From positions 62,001 through 126,000 of the forward strand of contig CAVOQD010000036.1 of assembly GCA_963698255.1 (NCBI GenBank): a DNA stretch of 64,000 nucleotides. Direction: 5' to 3'. Source of the DNA: JAWKOK01 sp963698255. GTDB taxonomy: Bacteria > Chloroflexota > Anaerolineae > Caldilineales > Caldilineaceae. The position numbers and the translations under genes are program-made. Shown piece by piece: positions 57,180 through 64,000 of the stretch. The first letter of the stretch is position 1. Each line of letters opens with the position of its first letter. Under the pieces are notes generated by a model. The model was given only the letters and a program-made list of their open reading frames with translations, made no database searches and was not told where the DNA came from.

Positions 57180-58415
57180 ATGATTTCGTTTGAGCCAGGA
57201 CAACCATTGCTCGCTCAACTTGAGCGATATGAGCTTGAATTCGATCAGAAGTTGAGACGCGCTCTTGAAATATCGGCAAGTCGGCCAAATATCGAGCCTG
57301 AGGATCAAGGCATGCCAGACTCATATCTGACACTTGCATTGTATAGGCTGAATACAATTCTCACACGGATTGTCGATCTTGATCAAAGCCGGTTCAATCT
57401 ATTTCATGAATATAAGTTGGCTCCAAAGTGTGATTCGGCAGAGGTAATTCCGGGAAGGCATTTGTGTCGGGTATTGACGGAGGCTGCCAGACTTGCAAAG
57501 CCAGGAAGTACTATTGGAGTTGGACATTTCCTACAGGCAATTGCGGCAGTGACACAGAAATTTGGCGAAGTGCGTGCAGATGGGTTCGAGAATCAAGTCC
57601 TACACAGCACTTTCTCGATAGAGACCCTGATGTGGGGGCTTGGCTATCATGCTTGGACGCCACTCTCGGATGCTCCGAAAGTCAAGGACCTTTTTTCTGC
57701 GCTGAAGGAGCAAGAGCCTGCAGAAGACTTTCAGTATTTCATGGCAGTTGAGCAAGGACGCATCGTCTTTCGCCCGACAAGTATCCTCACGCCCTATCGC
57801 CTAAGGGATGAAGTCGGCACCGACCGGTCAGGTTTGGCCGTTCTAAATCATTTCAGAGAACAATACGCAGGTGTGACCCCGACTGAACTCATGGAGCTTG
57901 AGGATCTCATCAATGATCTTCGAGCTAGGGAAGAGGACATCCAGCGCTTTTTCGAAAGACATCCGCAGTTCTTCAGGAGGTGGGATCATCGAGAGGTTTT
58001 CCCACATGTATTCCTGACGCGGGAAGATAATGGCCCTCTCATCCCCGACTTTATTCTAGTGGATCCGGAGGCCCAACGTTCTACTATCGTGGACCTCAAA
58101 CTCCCGCGTGCAAAGCTGGTTCGTCGCCAGAAGAACCGAGACCGTTTCACTGCGGCGGTTACAGAGGCGAGAGCTCAGTTACTTGAATACCGTGACTGGT
58201 TTGAAGAGCGAAACAATCGAGAACGGCTAAAGGAACGTCTTGGTATTGAGATTTATCGCCCTCACCTAGGAATGGTAATAGGCTCTTCGTCGGAATTTCG
58301 GGACGCGTTTGACCGTCAGAAACTTGTGGCTACAATGGATGACGTTGACATTGTCACCTATGACGATATCGTTAACAGCGCGGAACGGCGGATGGCGCTT
58401 ATCAAATCAGCCTAG
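57180..58415 (+). CDS. sduA: Shedu-like (DUF4263) anti-phage nuclease
   Basis: This intact protein has 411 residues. The C-terminal half (about 245-405) is the DUF4263 domain of Shedu: REEDIQRFFERHPQFF, then NGPLIPDFILVD and STIVDLKLPRAKLV. This gives the D...DxK core of a PD-(D/E)XK nuclease (Asp near 287, Asp-Leu-Lys near 303). A later ARAQLLEYRDWFEERNN and PHLGMVIGSS complete it. The N-terminal 240 residues contain IGVGHFLQAIAAVTQKFG, faintly like a Clp N-terminal repeat. Shedu proteins protect against phage as single genes with varied N-terminal sensors. It lies 177 bases after the toxin-antitoxin-like pair, in more AT-rich DNA. The symbol is by family only. Confidence 0.75.
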   Translation: MISFEPGQPLLAQLERYELEFDQKLRRALEISASRPNIEPEDQGMPDSYLTLALYRLNTILTRIVDLDQSRFNLFHEYKLAPKCDSAEVIPGRHLCRVLTEAARLAKPGSTIGVGHFLQAIAAVTQKFGEVRADGFENQVLHSTFSIETLMWGLGYHAWTPLSDAPKVKDLFSALKEQEPAEDFQYFMAVEQGRIVFRPTSILTPYRLRDEVGTDRSGLAVLNHFREQYAGVTPTELMELEDLINDLRAREEDIQRFFERHPQFFRRWDHREVFPHVFLTREDNGPLIPDFILVDPEAQRSTIVDLKLPRAKLVRRQKNRDRFTAAVTEARAQLLEYRDWFEERNNRERLKERLGIEIYRPHLGMVIGSSSEFRDAFDRQKLVATMDDVDIVTYDDIVNSAERRMALIKSA

Positions 58416-58590
58416 CGCAAGGAGTGTGTTGCGTTCAGGAAACACCGCCGCTCCAACATTGCGGCTACTGGGCCGGGCTGGGCTAAACGTACAACATCTC
58501 TGGGTGATCAATTCATTGACTACATCAGCGAACCTCTTGACTGAGCTGACGGCGGGGTTTTCGTACAATAAAATCCTCATCAACGCGGCA

Positions 58591-59154
58591 CTAGCGATGA
58601 CCCTTGGCCGGCCTATCCTTCGTTCGATGCTTGCGTTGCGGATCGTATTTCTGCCAATACACGCGCTTCTCGTCGTATTGCGTTCTTGGGGCCTTTTCCT
58701 CGGCCGGATAGCCGACGTACACAATCGACATCGGGATCACGTGCTCCGGCATGTCGAAGATCTGTTTGATGGCCTGGACTCTCGGCTCAACCGGATAGAT
58801 GCCGATCCAGACCGAGCCCAGCCCCAAACTCGTTGCCGCAATCAAGATGTTTTGCGTCGCAGCGCAGCAATCTTGAACCCACAGTTCTTTGTCCGGCCCT
58901 TTGAGCGCAAGCTGCATGTTCCCACACACGACGATGGCGGTCGGGGCGTTGTAGCGCGCAAAGAGACAAACCTCTTTCACACGTGCAAGCTGCTCTTCGT
59001 CATCGGTCACGACGAACTCCCAGGGCTGGCAGTTGACGGCAGATGGGGCCGCGGTGGCGGCCTTGAGCAGCGTGACTATAGTCTCCCTCTCGACAGGCCT
59101 GTGTTGATAGGATCGTATGCTTCTTCTTGCATAGATGGCGTCGATAGCGTCCAC
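58591..59154 (-). CDS. Nitroreductase family flavoprotein
   Basis: This intact 187-residue protein starts at GTG 59154 after AAAGGA. FMN-binding residues lie in RRSIRSYQHRPV and AAPSAVNCQPWEFVV; GLGSVWIGIYP is the usual third motif. It should reduce a nitro, quinone or enone compound with NAD(P)H. The gene is divergent from the methyltransferase. About 175 bases between it and the Shedu gene hold nothing I can name. Confidence 0.88.
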   Translation of the reverse strand: MDAIDAIYARRSIRSYQHRPVERETIVTLLKAATAAPSAVNCQPWEFVVTDDEEQLARVKEVCLFARYNAPTAIVVCGNMQLALKGPDKELWVQDCCAATQNILIAATSLGLGSVWIGIYPVEPRVQAIKQIFDMPEHVIPMSIVYVGYPAEEKAPRTQYDEKRVYWQKYDPQRKHRTKDRPAKGHR

Positions 59155-59276
59155 TGGAACATCCTTTCGTCTTCGGCGTCAGTGTCAAATGTAGACAGGT
59201 GGGCGTATAATTTGGTGAGCGTCTACTTGGATCATACCATCTGGAAATCTGGGCGCAAATGGGCAGAGGAGGGGCC

Positions 59277-60017
59277 ATGAATCAATACGGAACCACAACC
59301 TTCGGCGAGTTGAATGCCGAACGCTACGACGAGATCTACGAGGAGGCGATGACGGCAGAGACACGCGACTCAGTAGAAACGCTCGCCGAACTTGCCGGCG
59401 ACGGGAAGGTTCTTGAACTGGCAATTGGCACCGGGCGGGTGGCGCTCCCGCTTGCCGCACGCGGACTGGCCGTGCACGGCATCGAGGCATCTGAAGCGAT
59501 GGTGGCCAAGCTGCGGGAGAAACCCGGCGGCAGCGCCATCCCTGTGGTCATTGGGGACATGGCCGAGGCCCGTGCAGACGGACCGTTCGATCTGGTCTAT
59601 CTGGTCTTCAACACGATCTTCAACTTGACGACCCAGGAAGCGCAGGTGCGCTGTTTTCAGAACGCGGCCCGACATCTGAGCGAAAACGGCCTCTTCGTCA
59701 TCGAGACGGTCGTGCCCGACTTCTCCGAGTATGTGGACGGTCAGCGCATGAAAGGCTCGTGGGCAAAGATGGACTCTGCACGCTTCGAAATTGCCATTCA
59801 GGACGCCGTTGCCCAGACCGTCGCCTTTCAGCGCATCGTGATCAGCGAGGACGGCATCCAGATGGTCCCGCATTTCATGCGCTATGCCTGGCCGGCCGAG
59901 CTGGACCTCATGGCGCAACTGGCCGGTCTCGAACGCCGTGAACGCTGGGCCTGGTGGGACCGATCTCCGTTCACCGCCGGCAGCAAGAGCCATGTGACGG
60001 TCTACGCACATGTTTAG
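59277..60017 (+). CDS. SAM-dependent methyltransferase (class I)
   Basis: This intact 246-residue protein has the SAM motif VLELAIGTGRVALPLA at 45-60, EASEAM in place of the acidic loop, and GPFDLVYLVFNTIFNL for motif 3. It probably methylates a small molecule. ATG 59277 follows GAGGAGGGG. The arylsulfatase follows after 149 bases with its own ribosome site. Confidence 0.85.
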   Translation: MNQYGTTTFGELNAERYDEIYEEAMTAETRDSVETLAELAGDGKVLELAIGTGRVALPLAARGLAVHGIEASEAMVAKLREKPGGSAIPVVIGDMAEARADGPFDLVYLVFNTIFNLTTQEAQVRCFQNAARHLSENGLFVIETVVPDFSEYVDGQRMKGSWAKMDSARFEIAIQDAVAQTVAFQRIVISEDGIQMVPHFMRYAWPAELDLMAQLAGLERRERWAWWDRSPFTAGSKSHVTVYAHV

Positions 60018-60166
60018 GCCAATAGCAAGTCATTTCTACCTTACAGACGCTTAGGTCGGTTGATGGTACCATTAGTTGCGTTACGTACCTGCTCTATCCC
60101 CAAATCTCAATCCAAACCATGGCACGGCGACACAGTGAGCGAAACCTTTCAATAAGGAGAAACAAC

Positions 60167-62533
60167 TTGGCCACTCAAGACAAGATTCAACGATCCATTC
60201 TTCCCATCCCAGACCAGGCACACGTCGGTTTGACCACATACGACGCCAAGGATCCGGAAACCCAGTTCCCACCCATCGAACAGTTGCGGCCGCCTACAGG
60301 CGCGCCCAATGTGCTGGTCATTCTGATCGACGACTGTGGCTTTGGGGCCAGTAGCGCCTTTGGCGGTCCGATCAACACCCCGGCAGCCGAGAAGCTGGCG
60401 CAGAGCGGCTTGAAGCTCAATCGTTTTCACACCACTGCGCTCTGCTCGCCGACTCGTCAGGCGCTGCTCACCGGACGCAATCATCATTCGGTCAACATGG
60501 GCGGCATCTGTGAGATGGCCACCTCGGCGCCGGGCTACACGTCGGTGCGGCCCCAGGACAAGGCGCCGCTGGCCATGACGCTCAAGCTGAATGGCTACTC
60601 GACTGCACAGTTCGGCAAATGCCACGAAGTGCCGGTCTGGCAGACCAGTCCCATGGGACCATTCGACGCCTGGCCCAGCGGCGGCGGCGGGTTCGAGTAC
60701 TTCTACGGCTTTATCGGCGGCGAGGCCGACCAGTATTATCCGGGCATCTACGAAGGCACGACAGCGATGGAACCGGACAAGACCCCGGAGGAGGGCTACC
60801 ACTTCACCGAGGACATGACCAACAAGGCTATGGGGTGGGTGCGCCAGCAGAAGGCGCTCATGCCCGACAAGCCGTTCTTCATGTACTACGCGCCCGGCGC
60901 GACCCACGCTCCGCATCATGTGCCCAAGGAATGGATCGACAAGTACAAGGGCAAGTTTGACGGCGGCTGGGACAAGCTGCGCGAGGAGACCTTTGCCCGC
61001 CAAAAGCAGTTGGGCGTGATCCCTGCCGACGCCGTCCTCACGAAACGGCCCGACGAAATCCCAGCCTACGACGACATGCCCGACGAACTGAAGCCCATTC
61101 TTGTCCGCGAGATGGAGACCTATGCCGGATTCCTGGAGCACACCGACCACCACATCGGCCGGTTGATCGATACGCTGGAGGAATTGGATGTTCTCGACGA
61201 CACGCTGGTCTACTACATCATCGGCGACAACGGGGCGTCCGCCGAAGGCACGCCCAACGGCTGCTTCAACGAGATTGCTGTGCTCAATGGCATGGGCGCC
61301 ATTGAGACCCCCGAATTTCTGATGAGCAAGATCGATAAGTTCGGCAGCCCGGAGGCCTCAAACCACTATGCGGTGGGCTGGGCGCATGCCATGGACACGC
61401 CCTACCAGTGGACCAAGCAGGTCGCGTCCCATTGGGGCGGCACCCGCAACGGCACGATCGTGCACTGGCCGAAGGGCATCGAGGCCAAGGGCGAGGTCCG
61501 ATCGCAGTTCAGCCATGTGATCGATGTGGCGCCAACGATTCTAGAGGCCGCGGGCATCCCGGCGCCGACCATCGTCAACAGTGTTCAGCAGGCGCCGCTC
61601 GAAGGCGTCAGCATGTTGTATGCATTCGACGAAGCTACGGCGGCCGAGCGGCATGAGACCCAGTATTTCGAGATGTTCTGCAACCGCGGCATCTATCACA
61701 AGGGTTGGACGGCCGTGACACGCCATGGCGTGCCCTGGGTCGGCGCCTACGATCGCACGTTTGACGAAGATGTCTGGGAGTTGTACGACACCAACACGGA
61801 CTGGACGCAGTCGCATGATCTGGCCGAGCAGAATCCGAAAAAGCTTGCCGAATTGCAGCGGCTGTTCCTGATCGAGGCGGTCAAGTACAGCGTTCTCCCG
61901 CTCGACGATCGGTCGTTCGAGCGCTTCAACGCTGACATCGCAGGCCGGCCGCAGTTGATCAAGGGCAAGTCGCAGATGCTGTTCGGCGGCATGTCCCGGT
62001 TGCCCGAAGGTGCGATCCTTGTCACGCACAACAAATCGTATTCGTTGACCGCTGAGATCGAGGTGCCGGCATCCGGCGCCGACGGCGTCATCGTCTCCCT
62101 GGGCGCCGCAATCGGCGGTTGGAGCCTCTACGCCGTGAACGGAAAGCTCAAGCACTGCTACAACTTCTTCGGCATCGATGAGTACTTCGCTGAGGGCAGG
62201 CAGACGATCCCGGCCGGCAAGCATCAGGTTCGCATGGAGTTCGCCTACGACGGCGGCGGGTTGGCCAAGGGCGGCACCGTCGCGCTGTATGTGGACGGCA
62301 AGAAGGATGGCGAGGGCCGAGTGGACAGGACAGTACCGATGCTGTTTGGCACCGATACCTGCGACGTTGGCAAAGATGCCGGCTCCCCCGTCTCTTCTGA
62401 CTATGGGCCGAAAGATAACCAATTCAACGGTCAAGTCAATTGGGTACAGATTGATATCGACGAGAACGCCGAGGATCTCGATCACCTGATCACGCCCGAG
62501 GAGCGCTTTAAGGTCGCGATGGCGCGACAGTAG
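60167..62533 (+). CDS. Arylsulfatase, type I, with C-terminal extension
   Basis: This intact protein has 788 residues. TTG 60167 is chosen because AAGGAG lies nine bases before. VLVILIDDCGFG carries the metal Asp pair, ALCSPTRQALLTGR the formylglycine Cys93, and IGDNGASAEG the later ligands. Residues past about 610 form a jelly-roll-like domain (VDGKKDGEGRV). It resembles large bacterial arylsulfatases such as Pseudomonas AtsA. There is no signal peptide, so it may act inside the cell. The maturation factor is not in the window. Confidence 0.9.
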   Translation: MATQDKIQRSILPIPDQAHVGLTTYDAKDPETQFPPIEQLRPPTGAPNVLVILIDDCGFGASSAFGGPINTPAAEKLAQSGLKLNRFHTTALCSPTRQALLTGRNHHSVNMGGICEMATSAPGYTSVRPQDKAPLAMTLKLNGYSTAQFGKCHEVPVWQTSPMGPFDAWPSGGGGFEYFYGFIGGEADQYYPGIYEGTTAMEPDKTPEEGYHFTEDMTNKAMGWVRQQKALMPDKPFFMYYAPGATHAPHHVPKEWIDKYKGKFDGGWDKLREETFARQKQLGVIPADAVLTKRPDEIPAYDDMPDELKPILVREMETYAGFLEHTDHHIGRLIDTLEELDVLDDTLVYYIIGDNGASAEGTPNGCFNEIAVLNGMGAIETPEFLMSKIDKFGSPEASNHYAVGWAHAMDTPYQWTKQVASHWGGTRNGTIVHWPKGIEAKGEVRSQFSHVIDVAPTILEAAGIPAPTIVNSVQQAPLEGVSMLYAFDEATAAERHETQYFEMFCNRGIYHKGWTAVTRHGVPWVGAYDRTFDEDVWELYDTNTDWTQSHDLAEQNPKKLAELQRLFLIEAVKYSVLPLDDRSFERFNADIAGRPQLIKGKSQMLFGGMSRLPEGAILVTHNKSYSLTAEIEVPASGADGVIVSLGAAIGGWSLYAVNGKLKHCYNFFGIDEYFAEGRQTIPAGKHQVRMEFAYDGGGLAKGGTVALYVDGKKDGEGRVDRTVPMLFGTDTCDVGKDAGSPVSSDYGPKDNQFNGQVNWVQIDIDENAEDLDHLITPEERFKVAMARQ

Positions 62534-62551
62534 TCGATTGATGCGTGTCTT

Positions 62552-62652
62552 GCCTCGCCCTGCTCCGCCTCCTCGTCGGAGGCTCCGCGTCCCTCTTCAC
62601 CCGGTGGAGAGGGACAGATCTTGCGCCTGAAAGCGCAAGGTCAGGGTGAGGC
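62552..62652. repeat. Inverted repeat GCCTC(A/G)CCCTG type
   Basis: GCCTCGCCCTG (62552-62562) pairs with CAGGGTGAGGC ending 62652; CTTGCGC and GCGCAAG pair within. It lies between convergent sulfatase genes and may terminate both. Confidence 0.65.
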
Positions 62653-62786
62653 AAAGGCAGTGAGCTTCTTCGAATGCTTCAACTGCGCCTCAGTCTTCTA
62701 GCCGGTCTCAAGCCCAGAAACCTACTGCGTCGCTGTAGGTCAACTTGACCTACTTGCTTGCCGTCCAGATCATTCGTTTGCGCTTT

Positions 62787-64000
62787 CTACGGCCCCGGCT
62801 CGCCCGTTGCGACAATCGTCCCGGCCAGCGGCAGATCATCGACCCGCTCCGGCAGGTCGTCACCGACCTCGGCCATCCAAGTCATCAGTTGGCCACGAAG
62901 GTCGGTCCTCGACAGTCGCCGGCGCCGGTTGGCCGGCTAGATTCTCCATCTCGTACGGATCATTGGCCAGGTCGTAGAGTTCGTCCCGATCCTGCGGGTT
63001 CCACACATACTTGAAGCGCTCGTTGCGGATGGCGCGCACAGCAAAACTCATGCCGTTGTAGAGATCGTAGACGCCGTAGGCGAGCGGGGGGTGAGGGGCG
63101 GGGGCGGGTTCAACACACGCCCGCCATCTCCAGCATGGGTCAAAGCCACCAACGGCGCCAGGTTCAATCCGGCACGAGGACGCTCAACCGACGCTTCGGA
63201 GCCAATGAGACTGAAGAGCGTCTCGCCCACATCGATGAGCGAGACGAAGGAATCCTGGCTGGCCGGACCACCGTCGGGCGTGCGGATGATCAGCGGGATG
63301 CGCCATACTTCTTCGTAGAAATAGGCTGCTTTGTCGAAGCGATTGTGTGCTCCCTCCATGTCACCATGATCCGACGTGAAGATCACCGTAGTGCTCTCGC
63401 TCAGCCCAAGATTGTCCAGCGCATTGAGCACGCGGCCGATGGCCTCGTCAACCAGCATGATGTGGGCGTGGGAGTAGGCGATGACGGTGCGCCATTCGTC
63501 CTCGTTCAAAACCGACGTGTCCATGCAGGGCCACCAGGGCGTCGCATGGAACCAGGGCCGGCCTTGGCAGTTGTCGCCAATGCTGGCCGGCAGCTCAATG
63601 CTCGGCTTGAGGGCCTCGGCAATGGCAGCGTACTTTTCAGGCAGGAAGTGGGGGAAGTGCGGCTCTGCAGACGAGACGGTCAGGAAGAAAGGCTTGTCGC
63701 GATCGCCTCCTGCCCACTCCTCCAAAAAGCGGACGCCACTGTTCATCACCGGGAAGGGCTGTTTCTCTTCCAGCGGCAGTGTGGCGACGCCCCAGAACGG
63801 ACTGCGCCCGCTGGTAAGCAGCGTGCGGCCTTGCTCTGCATAGCGCTCTTCGGCGAGTTGATAGGAGAAGTCGCTCGTCTCGGGGTTGTAGGGCCTGCGA
63901 TCGACCTCCACTTCAGGATCGTATCTGTGTGCGCCACGCGTCTGCGGGTTGTTGGGACCCAAATGCCACTTGCCGAAGTAGCCCACGTGGTAGCCGCGGG
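62787..64000 (-). CDS. Sulfatase, 5-prime end beyond the window, two frameshifts
   Basis: The partial protein starts off-window; at 64000 the frame reads RGYHVGYFGKWHLG, a conserved sulfatase segment. FTSDHGDMEGAHNRFDKAAY supplies metal ligands. Frame breaks near 63060 (one missing base) and 62895 (one extra) interrupt the C-terminal part: YGVYDLYNGMSFAVRAIRNE, then LRGQLMTWMAEVGDDLPERV, ending at a stop at 62787-62789. The formylglycine motif should lie beyond the edge. It probably acts on a sulfated sugar, like its two neighbours. Confidence 0.8.

Noticed and set aside
60149..61153. Open frames of over 300 residues on the minus strand (also 61541-62485)
   Set aside because: Antisense shadows of the intact arylsulfatase.
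1..64000. tRNA, rRNA, riboswitch, prophage or conjugative genes
   Set aside because: Reading for T-loop words, ribosomal RNA words, integrase, terminase and relaxase motifs gave nothing convincing; a covariance-model scan would be decisive and was not possible.

Overview
The window looks like a chromosomal contig from an uncultivated Chloroflexota bacterium of the Anaerolineae/Caldilineae type. I infer this from the gene mix: BTAD-type (SARP) and MalT-type giant regulators, DUF6790 and DUF4386 membrane proteins, CPBP proteases, sulfatases and a LacI-controlled sugar ABC operon. Small dispersed inverted repeats typical of these genomes lie between the genes. GC is in the high fifties by eye. 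Two genes at 12.5-14.0 kb are clearly more AT-rich, and the 5.7-6.8 and 56.1-58.4 kb genes mildly so. I saw no tRNA, rRNA, CRISPR array, prophage or replication origin.

Layout. 0.5-5.7 kb: a frameshifted enolase-superfamily dehydratase, a large BTAD/AAA/TPR regulator and a small ferredoxin-fold protein. 5.7-11.8 kb: epimerase, alpha/beta hydrolase, GNAT acetyltransferase, FAD dehydrogenase, and a free-standing trigger-factor-like N domain. 12.4-14.0 kb: two low-GC orphan genes bracketed by attC-like sites, which looks like integron cassettes without an integrase. 14.2-19.8 kb: DinB protein, an internally deleted PPOX gene, then a minus-strand block of oligogalacturonate-lyase-like propeller, sialidase-like protein, DoxX protein and sulfatase. 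20.7-25.3 kb: a 1086-residue protein joining a zinc phospholipase C domain to a lipase-like serine hydrolase, next to a decayed carbohydrate-binding-like gene. 25.7-28.6 kb: a second BTAD regulator that has lost its whole ATPase core, and stubs of GNAT and DinB genes. 28.6-33.9 kb: nitrilase, DUF6790 protein, MalT/LuxR regulator, lipoprotein. 33.9-44.1 kb: a long plus-strand run of small membrane proteins, hydrolase, oxidoreductases, acyltransferase and CPBP protease. 44.3-52.3 kb: MFS exporter, then the cluster lacI - binding protein - two permeases - ADP-ribosylglycohydrolase with a visible promoter, operator, attenuator and terminator. 52.4-56.1 kb: housekeeping-like genes. 56.1-58.4 kb: a PIN/RHH toxin-antitoxin-like pair on a near-consensus leaderless promoter, followed by a Shedu-like (DUF4263) defence nuclease. 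58.6-64 kb: nitroreductase, methyltransferase and two sulfatases.

The carbohydrate genes fit a scavenger of sulfated and pectin-like polysaccharides: sulfatases and a lyase/sialidase pair release sugars, the LacI/ABC operon imports a glycoside, and the glycohydrolase would split it inside the cell.

A caution applies throughout. About 28 positions show a clean one-base change of reading frame inside an otherwise conserved protein, by my count some 22 inserted and 6 missing bases. This pattern most resembles uncorrected long-read indel error, so many genes labelled frameshifted may be intact in the cell. Separate from that, three loci carry large internal deletions (PPOX, second DinB, second BTAD regulator) that single-base error cannot explain.
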